64,000 bases of DNA from Dipteris shenzhenensis (lineage: Eukaryota; Polypodiophyta; Polypodiopsida; Gleicheniales), in NCBI GenBank assembly GCA_047967505.1, contig CM106540.1; one strand, 5' to 3'. A program made the translations under genes and the position numbers. Numbering within the stretch: the first letter of the stretch is position 1; each line of letters opens with the position of its first letter. The notes beneath the pieces were generated by a model, which was given only the letters and a program-made list of their open reading frames with translations, ran no database searches and was not told where the DNA came from. Of this stretch, positions 12,446 through 23,360 are shown one piece after another.

Positions 12446-14210
12446 TTAGGTCTAGTCTCCTAGATTAGGTGTAGGCTTGCCTTAGGAGCACATGTTTTCT
12501 CCTAGGTTAGTTTTAGTTTTAGATTGAGTACAAATTTCCATCCCTTGAGAGAGAAATTTTCCGTCCATCCATTTCATGAGAGATTCATTGTGAGGTTGAG
12601 TGATCCTTGTTGCTATGAGAGAGAGAGAGATAGGGAGAGTCTTTCAAAGAAAGATTTGTGAGAGACCTCCTTTGGATCTGCTGAGAAGGAGAGATGTTTT
12701 TAAACATACTCTTGACTAAAAGAGACAAAAGCAAGAGAAGCTCCCAACGACTCAAAGAGCGCAGGTTTGGCACTGCAGTGACCAATGGAGAAATAGAAAG
12801 ACATATATCTTGAGACTCATTGGAGAGAAAAAGAAACTTTGCTAACGAAAGGCTCAAAGGCCTTAAGCTCTAGCCTTGTCAATCGGCCCACAGCCTTCTG
12901 CTTGCAACATAGTCTTCCCACAATGAGCCATCAACGAGCAACGCATCTTTGACCTTCCAGCAATGTCCACGCCTGCTGACCAGCCCACAGCAAGCCAAGT
13001 CGCACTACTGCTCACAACGTCGACTGTAGCAAAGCCTCCTTCAGTGAGACTAGCGCCTCCCAAAGCCTTCTATGAGGCCCTTCTCCAAACGGCTCATAGC
13101 CTTTTGCAACACCATTGCCAGCCAGCCCACCAACGGACTCTCGGTAAACTTCGAGCTCCAGCCTCGTAGGAGAGCTCCTACAACAAACGCCTCAGACTCG
13201 TAACAGCAGGCGACCTCCAGCGGCTCCCAGTAGCAACCTCTACTAGCTCTAAGCGACAACAACAGCTCTCTCCAGCCACACAAGAGAGATCTACAACACC
13301 TCTGGTGAGCACCTCGACTCCAACGCAATAGCCAGCAGCGGCTCATGGGAAAGTTTCACCAAGCTACAACGCTCAATGACAATCTCTGCTGCATACTGAC
13401 CCGCCTTAGACAACCAACCTTCAACAATCAACAATCAGCCTTCATCGATGAGAAGCCTTCATCAACATTCGGAGAAGAGATGCGGCGGAAATTCGAAGAA
13501 GAGACCTTACCTCATAAATCCTAAGGCTCTCACTGTGTGACACGTGGCAGATTGGAGGTAACCAAGGGTTTGTTCTGGTAATAACTAAGGATTAGTCATT
13601 GAGGTCTGCAAAGTGACACGTGGCACATAGGACCCTCGTGTAGTCAACTCAACCACCATGGTTAAGGTTAAGGTTAGCTAAATGCCACATAAGCATGCAC
13701 AGTCATCAATGCCTTCTAAGCACACAGCCTCTTGTTAAGCACAGTATGGAATTCTGCATGTGAATCCCTGTGCCGCATCATCAAGGCCTCCTCTTCTTCA
13801 CAAAACCTTCAAGAAGCCATAACTTGCAATCCAGGAAGAATTTGCACACGCTCCAAAAAGGAAAAGTGATCGTCTTTCCGAGCTCTACGCGCCTGTCTGA
13901 TCAAAATCATTGTATGCAATTAGGCACTACCAATATTGAAAGAAATCAATTGGTAAGACCTTTGCAACAAATGGAAAAGTGACGTATGAATGCAAAAAGC
14001 ATGCCAAAAGCACAAGTGCATGAGATGACCATAGCACGAAGCATGGCATCCACACATAAAGCATTAAGGCACATGGAAGAACAAAGCATCATGCATGAAG
14101 CTACACCGAACGCCATCGTCATCAAGCCATGAGCCAAAAGGTGACATCAATGGAATGTATTGAGAAACAAAAACCTTGCCAACCTTGCCTATATTTTGTA
14201 AATCAAGCCT

Positions 14211-14373
14211 GACCACCTGAGAGTAGCTATGAAAGCACCCAGGGGAGGTATTGACATGTAAACCACACTTGACCACCTTAAGTAGCAAGGTATGCACGAA
14301 GGGGAGGTGATGGAATGTAACTCACATCTGACCACCTTGCAGTAGCCAAAGGATTATGGCACCAAGGGGAGGT
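14211..14373 (+). repeat. Triplicated polypurine-tract module
   Basis: Three tandem units of about 60 bp each run GACCACCT, AGTAGC, then AGGGGAGGT. The purine tracts start at 14241, 14300 and 14365; only the third abuts the 3' LTR and is the functional tract by position. The first two are followed by bases resembling the LTR start. Confidence 0.85.
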
Positions 14374-14697
14374 GTTGAGAGTTGTGGAGCCATGAGCACT
14401 TGTAGAGCAAAGGTATGAGCAAAGGGAAAGCTGCCACATGGCATGGAGGATATATCCCACATGTGAGTAAGCATATGGATGTAAGTACCCTCACCTATAA
14501 AAGGGAGGTTCATTTGAAGAAATATCAATCAAGCACTTTGCACTATCTCAAGATTCTCTTTATGAGTCCAAGCTAATCATTCTTGGAACCTAATTGACTT
14601 GAGATACATGTCATGAGCACTCTCTTCATCATGTTTCCACATAGTTTCCACCCACCTTAGAGTGCTCCATAGATCCTGAGGCACTCATGTTTTGTCA
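14373..14697 (+). repeat. 3' LTR of the 2.6-kb element
   Basis: 325 bp, about 97% identical to 12109-12433. It has the same TATA region with one change (CTATAAAAGGG) and is followed by the ATAGG target duplication. Confidence 0.93.
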
Positions 14698-15229
14698 ATA
14701 GGAAGGTTTTGTGCTTTGAGAAAAAATCATTGGAAAGTTACTATTGGGACTTTAACATTTCATTGAAATCCATATACATGCTAATAGGGTCATTCATTGT
14801 TTCATTGACATATGAAGTAGAGTAAGAAGTAGCTTGCAATGCTACATTGATTCAAACAAAATTAATCAATCCCTAGTAGGTGATAGCATTTTCCTTAGCT
14901 TTCTTGAGCTAAGTTGGAGCATATTTAGCAATAAGTAGATAATTAAAAGCTCTTCCTTTTTTTTTTCTTCGCAAAAGAAAGGATTATATATCTTGATGAA
15001 AAAAGAATTACATTTACATATCCTAATGATCAATCTCTAGCAAAGCCAACAAAACAAATATAGGCCTCATTCTATAGATAGCAAAGAGCCAAGATAGTGT
15101 AGCATGTGAGCTAATTCTGAGTCAGAACATGTGTCCTATATGGTTCCTTTAAACTGACATTCCTCACAGAAAGCTCTTTGGTATTCCAACTCATTCTTAA
15201 GGATTTCTTGGAAGAGTGAGTCATGATCT
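14698..15229. other. No gene recognised
   Basis: AT-rich DNA between the LTR element and a LINE fragment. A T run and the stretch 14940-15100 could be 3' tail sequence of the LINE downstream, but this is not certain. Confidence 0.35.
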
Positions 15230-15640
15230 CTATTGTATACTTGAATGACCTAGTCTAGCCTGTGCTTTTCCTATTAGCCAATCCAAGAATAACATTTCCA
15301 TTAATAGACTATTGGTTAAACTGATAAGTATTCCTTGAAATCCAGATAAACCAAAGTGCATGTGCTCTAACAATGGTCCATTGCTATTGTTTGATTTTGC
15401 CTGCATCACCCAAAAGGATGGCTTTCCAATTGACAGGTTCCCCAAGGTTGATTTAGACAGCTTTCCAAGCTCTTCTAGCATGAGGGCAGGCTTTAAAAAG
15501 GTGAAAAATATCTTGTAAGATTCTTCAACATATTTTGCATTGAACATCACCCTTGCCAATTTTTAGACTCCTAGCATTAGACCAAACAACCTTGTGTAAA
15601 CTAGCATAGTAAAGTAGACATCTTTTCAGGGAGGACTGAT
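15230..15640 (-). pseudogene. LINE C-terminal zinc-binding (zf-RVT) remnant
   Basis: Minus-strand translation gives KRCLLYYASLHKVVWSNARS, then KGDVQCKIC, DIFHLFKACPHARRAWKAV and, further on, WFIWISRN. This is the C..C...H....C zf-RVT block at the C-terminus of plant LINE ORF2. Stops occur within it and no RT domain is attached. Confidence 0.75.
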
Positions 15641-15889
15641 TTGTCCCAAATCTTGGAAAATCTCTTTTTGGATTGTCATGTAGCTCATCTGGTGTTTAAG
15701 ACTAGAAACACATCCCTTGGATGAAGATTCTGCCAAGCAAAAATGGGGCAATGATGTCATTTGTAAAGTACTAGAAGCCTCTGAGGAGCAAATATAGAAA
15801 ACAACAAGGGTAAAAGAAGATGAGTTGGATGAATTGAATTTAGGCAGCACAAAAAAGCCATAGGCAGTTAAACTTAGTGTACATGTGGA

Positions 15890-17110
15890 AGAAACTTTCA
15901 AAACAGAATTGATGCAATTACTAATGTAATTTAAAGACATTTTTTCTTGGGAATACATTGACATGAAGGGCATAGATCCTAGCGTGCATGTTCATCCCAT
16001 AAATCTAAAAAAGGACGCAATTCCATGTGTGTAGCAGAGGTATCTAATGAACTCTAACTATGCTAAGTTGGTCAAAGAAGAAATAGATAAATATATTAGA
16101 GTAGGTTTCATATACCCTATGGAAAAAGTGACATGGCTTTCCCCAATAGTCATAATCCCAAAGAAAAATGATTGTGGTTTTTTATGGATACAAAAAATTG
16201 AATGCAGTCACTATCACCAACCCCTTCCCTCTAGCTTTTTGTGACACAATGTTGGACACAGTAGCGGGTGATGAATTGTACATTTTTTTGGATGGATTCA
16301 ATGGGTATGATCAAATCCAGATGGCAGAGGAAGATAAAGACAAAATAACATTTGTGATAGAATGGGGGGTGTTAGAAAGCAATGTGATGAATTTTAAATT
16401 GAAGAATGCTCCACCCACATTCCAGGGATGGATGTAGAAGAATGCTCCACCCATATTCCAGGGATGGATGCAGAAAATTTTCGCACCATACCTCACAAAT
16501 TTCATGAGTGTTCTTGGATCACTTCAGTGTGTTTGGCAAAAAATGTGAACACATTGAACAACTTCGACTCTATTTTAGAAAATGTCGGGAGTCTTGCTTG
16601 AGCTTGAATTCGATGAAATGTGCATTCATAGTCCACGGGGTTGTCTTACTTGGACACATCATTTCAGCTAAAGGGATGGCTATTGAAACAAGGAAGGTAG
16701 CTGCAATCAAAGAGGCTAGAGAGCCCAAAAATGCCAAAGAGTAATATTATGCGGTTCATTGGGCAAGTAAAATGGCACAACAAATTTCTTAGGTTTCTTT
16801 CCTATGTCTGTCAACCACTAACAAGATTGGTTAAGAAAAATGAACAATTTGTTTGAAGAGAGGAGCAACCAAAAGCATTTGTTCTATTGAAGTAAATGCT
16901 ACTAGTAGCGTCTATCCTTATCCAACTAGATTGGACCCAAGATTTCATGTTTTTGTGGATGCATCAGACATTACCATAGGTTCACTCTTAATGCAAACCT
17001 TGAAGAAGGGGTGGTTCTAGCTAATCTACTATGCCAGCTGTACCTCATCAGTCGAATGGAATTATTCAGTCATCACTGAAAGGGAAGGCTTGGCGGCAGT
17101 AGTATGTCAA
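15890..17110 (+). pseudogene. Ty3/gypsy reverse transcriptase to RNase H remnant
   Basis: Broken plus-strand frames give FKDIFSWEYIDMKGIDP, KEEIDKYIRVGFIYPME, WLSPIVIIPKKN, DTMLDTVAGDELYIFLDGFN and IQMAEEDKDKITFVIEW. Then come YLTNFMSVFLDHFSVFGKK (where YLDD would be), LSLNSMKCAFIVHGVVLLGH and VDASDITIGSLLMQ with SVITEREGLAAVV. It covers RT through the start of RNase H. A second gypsy piece (integrase end) lies antisense at 18.5-19 kb and must come from a different insertion or an inversion. Confidence 0.85.
16402..16473 (+). repeat. 36-bp tandem duplication inside the gypsy RT
   Basis: Two adjacent 36-bp copies start with AAGAATGCTCCACCCA. The duplication repeats the 'NAPPTFQGWM' codons, and copy 1 ends in TAG, so it adds a stop within the motif. 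Confidence 0.9.
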
Positions 17111-17285
17111 TTACCACCCGTAGCAACACGTTCATGGTGGGAATACTACTAATACCAGCAATAATAATAATGTCGGTAGTATTGTGCATATACCATCGGT
17201 AGTATTGTGTTACACTACTAGCGGTAGTATCAGTACTACCGTCAATAAAAGACTCCTCCGATAGTATTGATACTACCATTGGTAT
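17110..17285. repeat. GTAGTA-rich palindromic segment, possible MITE remnant
   Basis: Several copies of CGGTAGTAT and its complement occur in both orientations, including the palindrome CGGTAGTATCAGTACTACCG at 17222-17241 and another near 17255-17277. The density of inverted motifs suggests the end of a small DNA transposon; no clear terminal repeats or target duplication were found. Confidence 0.4.
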
Positions 17286-17498
17286 CTATCCAATTTCCAA
17301 GTCAGGTCCATCTAATAGCACAAAGGCATTATTGTGCCCGTGATTGCATGAAATACCTCATCAGACACATAATCACAAGAAAATTCACGTGATTACATGA
17401 ATATGCAATCCTAGGTCCTCCTAAAAATACAAATAATTTATACTTTTTCACCTTAGACAAAAAGCAAGGGTAGTTGGGCTACCATTTCAGCCATTTGG

Positions 17499-17500
<2 letters not shown>

Positions 17501-17596
<96 letters not shown>
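17501..17596. repeat. (CT)n microsatellite, about 95 bp
   Basis: A nearly perfect CT run with one TTT interruption near 17583. Confidence 0.98.
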
Positions 17597-17983
17597 ATGA
17601 GTGGAGACGATGTGGACTTCAAACTTAGCCAACAATCTCGAGGTTGTTCCCTTGGATGTATGGACTTAACCCATGTTTCATAGTGCTATCGGAGATAGCA
17701 GCATATCATGCACACTACCTCCATTGAAAAATGGAGTGGCAACCCAAATCTCTTGGGTGTGTGAGTACCCTAATACCTGACAGATCGATCTATGGACCAC
17801 TTTCATTGCTAGCTCATTCTTTGGTGCTGCATGAGAGTGGGCATCATCTTTATTAATTACTCCTCTTGCTAGGGTACCACCATGTTGGTCTAAGACCTAG
17901 GACACCCACAACCTATATGCGAAAAACCTTTCCTTCCCCTCCCTTGCCCACTAGTTCATGCATGGTTAGCGCTTCTAATGGAA

Positions 17984-18463
17984 AGTGTACAATTTGAGAG
18001 CACGACCACAAGGCCAACTATTCCTACATTATCCACTTCATGATTTCTACCAAATATAGCCATATACGTAATACCATTCTTTGGCACCAATGGCCTTTAC
18101 ATATAATAATAAATAATAATAATCCTTGAACCGAGGACCATGTGATCAATCACAAATATTTCACATATTCATGCCCAAAGTATGATATTCCTTTTCACAC
18201 AAAGTATCACGTGATCAATTGATAGTGTACAATTTGAGAGCACGACCACAAGGCCAACTATTCCTACATTATCCACTTCATGATTTCTACCAAATATAGC
18301 CATATACGTAATACCATTCTTTGGCACTAATGGCCTTTACATATAATAATAAATAATAATAATCCTTGAACCGAGGACCATGTGATCAATCACAAATATT
18401 TCACATATTCATGCCCAAAGTATGATATTCCTTTTCACACAAAGTATTATGTGATCAATTGAA
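17984..18463 (+). repeat. Near-identical 240-bp tandem duplication
   Basis: Copies 17984-18223 and 18224-18463 match almost base for base; the differences seen are CACCAAT/CACTAAT and TATCACG/TATTATG. It contains no gene. Confidence 0.95.
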
Positions 18464-18479
18464 AGGAGTTCGAAAGCAC

Positions 18480-19030
18480 AACAATTGGATGGTGAAAGGG
18501 ACAATGTACAATCTCCCTCCCTAGATGAACTAATATGGAATGCACTAAGCATTTTGTTATGATCAGGTGATCCAAGCCTATTAACAAAGGCTATTGATCC
18601 TTTGGATAATTTTGAATGGTCCATAAAATCATGGAGCCATCTTGATAACAAGCCATTTCACGACACTCTTTAGTACTATTTTCTCAATCCTCAAAAGAGC
18701 ATAATCTCCCTCTTTAAATGGTTGGGATATTTCTTTTGGGCAAAGACTAATAGCTTGTTTCACTTCTTTGAGGATATTTTTGTAGTTATCAGTCGATTCA
18801 TTGTCTTCCTCAACTTTATGGGTTAGCCAAGTGATAGGTATAGGAAACATTATCCCATACATTGTCTGAGATGGTGTGTTTTTTTGCCAAATTAGGTGTA
18901 TTATTAAATTGTACAAACTAATAGAGATGAATATATTTATCCCAAGTCCTAAGTTGACTCCCACATAAGCTTTAAGCACATCTAGAATAGTACTAAATTT
19001 GTTACTTCAATTTGCCCATAAGGTGTGTGT
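18480..19030 (-). pseudogene. Ty3/gypsy integrase C-terminal remnant
   Basis: In minus-strand frames: GQIEVTN (the 'DGQTEVVNRTL' block), WDKYIHL, FNNTPNLA and NVWDNVSYTYHLA. Then KEGDYALLRIEKI and KMAP, a stop, and FYGPFKIIQRI, the usual integrase C-terminus 'KLxPKFYGPFKVLQRI'. Stops and shifts are present and no chromodomain is seen. Confidence 0.7.
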
Positions 19031-19240
19031 GTGTGTACTTCTTGAGAAGTCCTAGTGCTACACCCTTTAAAATTTTCACTTTAAAAAAAGTGTGTGTGTG
19101 TGTGCGTGCATGCATGCACGGCATGTGTGTGTGTGTACTTCTCGGGAAGTCCTAGTGCTACACCCTTAAAAATTTTCACAAAAAAAAAAGTGTGTGTGTG
19201 CGTGCGTGCATGCATGCACGGCGTGTGTGTGTGTTCGCAC
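19021..19240 (+). repeat. TG-rich tandem duplication, about 110-bp unit
   Basis: Two units each hold a (GT)n run, ACTTCT(T/C)G(A/G)GAAGTCCTAG, an A/T-rich linker and TGCATGCATGCACGGC. Alternating purine-pyrimidine stretches and the GCATGCATGC core could adopt non-B DNA. Confidence 0.85.
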
Positions 19241-19995
19241 ACGCGCATATTCTATCCTTGTGTGTAGTTAGTCCCATTCTACCTTATTGAATTACATAGC
19301 ACTTGTGCTTTTATGAGAGCCTCTAGTTCAATCATGGTATAAATCAAGACTTGCTTATACCTACTTCTTTCTCATTTATATCCTCAGCTTTGGATTTCCT
19401 CTTCTTATCGTATATTTGGATTTCGTCTTCTTATCCTCAGCTTTGGATTTTCTCTTCTTATCGTATGCTCACTAGTGCTGGAGCGGAGGCCACAAGCATT
19501 GACCCATAATCTTCTCGTATCTATTACCTCCTTGTTTTCTTTATGTCAAAGCATTGATTTAAGGGTTAACCAATCAAGATCAAAAGTGTTAAAGGATCAA
19601 GTAGTCTTCAAGTAGTGAGCTTAGGTCCACAAAATGCATGGGAGTGTTGGACCACAACTTCACAACGTGAGTTTAATATTCACTAATATGGTAGCTCTCC
19701 TTGCTAGTAGCCATAATTTTAGCCTGATGATAGTTCCCATGCTAAATGGAACCTTCTATGGGCTTTTTCTTGGGGTAGATTTTACAATGGTCCAATATTC
19801 ATTATATGTGGATTCTAAGGTGGTAACCAAAAACTCCATTCGGAAGGTTACCAATGAGTGAGTGGTTATGTTGGATTATTGTAAGTCATGCACAAACTGA
19901 TTTGTCGTATGCATAATGCAAGCATTGTACTGTATGTATTGCTTATACTAATTTGTTCAATGCATAGTGTAAGCTTTACTATCTTCAATCCCTTG
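19241..19995. other. No gene recognised
   Basis: Contains short repeats at 19380-19470 (CAGCTTTGGATTT(C/T)CTCTTC blocks). The 75-codon frame at 19634-19861 resembles nothing known. Confidence 0.35.
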
Positions 19996-20094
19996 ATGAT
20001 GTTTGATTCCATATTTATGGAGGATCTCGTGCACCCATTTATCTCATGACGTTTGACTCCGGATTTATGGAGGATCTCATGCACCCATTTATCT
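19996..20094 (+). repeat. About 49-bp tandem duplication
   Basis: Two copies centre on TTTATGGAGGATCTC(G/A)TGCA with CCCATTTATCT; they differ at a few sites. Confidence 0.85.
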
Positions 20095-20474
20095 ACGGCT
20101 GTTTGTAGTTCCTGCACTCAAATATCTACATCACCCTTTGTGTTCGTGCCAACGATAGGAGACCCTCAGAACCCACTTTTGGGATATTCAAATGAGGATG
20201 CTGGAGGCAACGTTTGGGGAGAGGGGGCCTTATCTGCAAAATGATTTATAGGCGATGCCACGCGGCAGAGGAAGAGGCGTAAGCGAGCGAGAAGGCTTGG
20301 ATAAGGGACGCGTGGCACAAGGGCAATTGCTCAAGTGTGAGACCAGAGGGTGCGAATCAGTATGGCACTGTCACCAACCTTCTTTTTTGCCCCTTCTGCT
20401 GCTTAGGAATCCTGCACCCACAACCCTCGTTCGCCCTCCCGTCTGCCTTCTCTTGCATACCCGGGCTTGCCACC
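20095..20474 (+). promoter_or_regulatory. 5' flank and presumed promoter of the aldolase gene
   Basis: The non-coding DNA turns markedly more GC-rich from about 20170 towards the start codon. A TATA-like ATTTATA occurs at 20243-20249, about 225 bp before the ATG, which allows a normal 5' UTR. ACGCGTGGC near 20308 resembles a plant ACGT-type or CGCG box. These are position-based guesses. Confidence 0.4.
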
Positions 20475-22127
20475 ATGTCTGCATTCGTCGGCAAGTACGC
20501 AGGTCTGTCCCTCCCCTCTCGCATTGCACTGCACTGCCCGTAGTAGCTCTTGCACTTTGATGGTCTTGAACGCAACTGCCATTCGGTGCATTTCGACCTC
20601 GCAGCGTTCTAGACTTTGGCCGTCTGCGATTCTTCGATTTCTAACTCGTGGGGCAGTGTTTACAGTTAACATATCCCATGTTTTGCAAAATCTTCAGCTT
20701 CAAAATCCCCATCTTGAGATCAGATGCATAGTAGTTTAAGGGCTGTGGGTGATTCAGCTCATTGGCGGGCTTCCACCTTTATGACGAAAAAACACCTGTC
20801 AATGGTTGTTTGACGGTACTTCAGTGACAGAGAAGACATCACCTTAATTGCTCTTGTGTGAGAACCATTGGGGCTAGTCAAGAAAATCTTAGAATTTGTT
20901 TGCCCATGTTCTTGTATCATTGGTACAGATTTCCACAATTATGTCATAAGTCTGGCTGCTCAGTTGATGTATTGTGAACTGTCGCGGCCTTTGCATATTC
21001 CTGGCAAGATTTTTAAACAACTCTCCTGAAGTCACAATTCGCAAGCATGTCACTGAAGTGTTGATATCTTTGCAGATGAATTGATTCAGACTGCTAAATA
21101 TATTGGGACACCCGGGAAGGGGATTCTGGCAGCCGATGAGAGCACAGGCACAATTGGCAAACGTCTTGCGAGCATCAAGGTGGAGAACGTCGAATCCAAC
21201 AGGCAAGCACTCCGGGAACTGCTCTTTACGGCGCCTGGCGCTCTCCAGTATCTGAGCGGTGTCATTCTTTTCGAGGAAACCTTGTATCAAAAGACCGCCA
21301 CTGGCAAACCGTTTGTGGAAGTCCTCAAGGAAGGTGGAGTGATCCCGGGGATAAAGGTCGACAAAGGGACTGTGGACCTGGCGGGCACCAATGGCGAGAC
21401 CACGACGCAGGGCTTGGACGGGCTGGCGCAGCGCTGCCAGCAGTACTACAATGCCGGTGCGAGGTTCGCGAAGTGGAGGGCCGTGCTGAAGATCGGGGCG
21501 ACGGAGCCATCGGAGTTGGCGATTCAGCAGAATGCGCAGGGGCTGGCGAGGTACGCAATCATCTGTCAAGAGAACGGGCTGGTGCCGATAGTGGAGCCGG
21601 AGATTCTGGTGGACGGAGCGCACGACATAAAGAAATGTGCGGCAGTGACGGAGGTGGTGCTGGCAGCGGTGTACAAGGCATTGAACGATCAGCATGTGCT
21701 CTTGGAGGGGTCGTTGCTGAAGCCGAACATGGTGTCGCCGGGATCGGATGCGCCCAAGGCGACGGCGGAGGAGATAGCGCAGTACACGGTGCGAGCGTTG
21801 CAGAGGACGGTGCCACCGGCGGTGCCGGCGGTGTGTTTTCTGTCGGGGGGGCAGAGCGAGGAGGAGGCGACGCAGAATTTGAATGCCATGAACAAGCTGG
21901 AGACGTGCAAGCCATGGATCTTGACGTTCTCGTTCGGGAGGGCGTTGCAGCAGAGCACGCTGAAGGCCTGGGCGGGCAAGCAGGAGAACGTCGGTACTGC
22001 TCAGAAGACGTTTCTTGCTCGTTGCAAGGCCAATTCTGAGGCAACTCTTGGCAAATACGAAGGTGGCGCAGCCTCAGGACTCGCCGGAGCTTCTGAATCT
22101 CTTCACGTCAAGGACTATAAGTATTAA
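20475..22127 (+). CDS. Fructose-bisphosphate aldolase, class I, cytosolic type
   Basis: Reversibly cleaves fructose 1,6-bisphosphate to dihydroxyacetone phosphate and glyceraldehyde 3-phosphate in glycolysis and gluconeogenesis. Two exons, 20475-20502 and 21076-22127, give 359 residues, the normal length. Exon 1 (MSAFVGKYA) starts in a good context (GCCACCATG) and ends after the first base of codon 10; the intron (20503-21075) is GT-AG. Visible features are [14 protein letters not shown], the Schiff-base lysine in [12 protein letters not shown] (about Lys225), [13 protein letters not shown] and the C-terminal tyrosine in KDYKY, which class I enzymes need for activity. With no transit peptide it fits the cytosolic isoform. 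No stop or frameshift is seen, so the gene is likely functional. The middle of exon 2 (about 21440-21990) is strongly biased to G or C at third codon positions, unlike everything around it, and this opens long chance frames on the other strand. Confidence 0.97.
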
Positions 22128-23239
22128 TAAGCTTCATCTCCATGCAGCATTTCCTTCTACTGCTTCTAATCCCGCTGTAATCCTTTTAGTAATCTCTCCG
22201 AAACATTTTTCGCAGTTTGGTTTTCGCAGTTTGCTGCTGTCCATGTAAGCGATTAATCTCTACGCATTTGCTTGCATGCGCCATCTTCAATCTAAGCAAT
22301 GTAATGTTTACCACTGCTGACTTATCTTCGCCTCCACTTCCTTGCTTGAAATCTTCGCTCATCTAAATTGTCTGACGTTCTTTTGCATTTGCTTGCTTCA
22401 TCTTCAGTCTAACGTTGTTGTTGCAAACTAATCTGCGCGCTCGAGTTCTATTGCAATCTTCGTTTTAGATGTCGCTCTACGCTCCTTTTAGTGGATTCCT
22501 GTATTTGCATAACGCTTGTCTTGCAGACGTGTACGGTTTGCTTATGAGGGCTTCCGTTGCTGTTGTATCGGATTTGTGGGGTGCGGTATACGAGTTGTTC
22601 CTAAAGTTGACACCAGCAAGTTGAACATTTGTCTCATAAGAATATGGGTGTGCCTTTTTTTAGTCATCCCTTATTCCCCTCTTCCACCTCAAATATTAGA
22701 GGGCTCAATAAGTTTTGATACCTCTTCGCCCTCGCCCTCCTAAAAGATAGCTAGAATTTACTTTTTTGGCCTGCCCCGAATGGGTAGGCCTTAGGGTGGA
22801 TTCACACCAGTGTGAAAATATTGGGCGGGTGGTGTGAAAATAAAGAAGGAATTATGTTCGGTGTGGGTTCACACCACTCGTGGACAAGCTATAACGTAAA
22901 TGAATGTAGGGAGATTTTATTTAGGCCCTACTCGCGGCTTCAATACCCACTAAGATCACGACCTACAAAATTTTTTTGGGTTGGCCATCGTCTAGGCAGC
23001 CTCACTATGGCAGACGATTGTTTTGTTTTTCTTATACGATCCCACATTGGCCATTCGTCCACAAAAGACACCCCTCCTGCACGAAAGATAGCACCCCTCT
23101 TGTTCATTTTTGAAAGTCGTCCGGGCAGGTGGTCTGAACCCCCCTTTAGTAATTATTCAGCCTCCAAAGAGAAAAATCAAGTATTTAGCTAAAGTTCACT
23201 GTTTTTTTTCGGCATTGATTGGAGGACCACGTGTGAAAT
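22128..23239. other. 3' flank of aldolase; no further gene recognised
   Basis: Presumed 3' UTR then intergenic DNA. The 126-codon plus frame at 22812-23192 looks like no known protein. A near-palindrome TTCACACCAGTGTGAA is at about 22801-22816. Confidence 0.4.
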
Positions 23240-23360
23240 TCTCCACCTTTTTCTCTCTCTCTCTCCTATTCGTCTTCTTCACCTCCACATTTTCTTCCCT
23301 CCCTTTTTCTCTCTCTCTCTTCTTCTCCTTCTCCTTTTCTCTCTCTCTCAGCCTATAATT
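23240..23360. repeat. CT-rich low-complexity tract
   Basis: Pyrimidine-rich DNA with several (CT)n runs broken by TTC and TTT. Confidence 0.85.

Larger units (their letters stand above)
12109..14697 (+). mobile_element. Complete non-autonomous LTR retrotransposon (TRIM/LARD-like), 2589 bp
   Basis: Two direct 325-bp LTRs bound the element. Both start TGTTGAGAG and end TTTTGTCA, and the same five bases, ATAGG, flank it at 12104-12108 and 14698-14702. A tRNA-iMet-type primer site follows the 5' LTR and a polypurine tract precedes the 3' LTR. The interior (12446-14364) has no gag, protease, integrase or RT that I can see, so it must borrow proteins from another element. The LTRs differ at about ten sites (near 97% identity), so the insertion is not very recent. 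The middle (about 12870-13420) is richer in GC than the rest and could be captured host sequence, but I could not identify it. Confidence 0.92.

Noticed and set aside
20889-21695. 268-codon open frame antisense to aldolase exon 2
   Set aside because: It is a by-product of the GC-rich codon bias of the aldolase gene; no family resemblance and it runs across the intron border.
21473-22039. 188-codon alternative plus frame inside aldolase
   Set aside because: Gly/Ala-rich shadow of the true frame.
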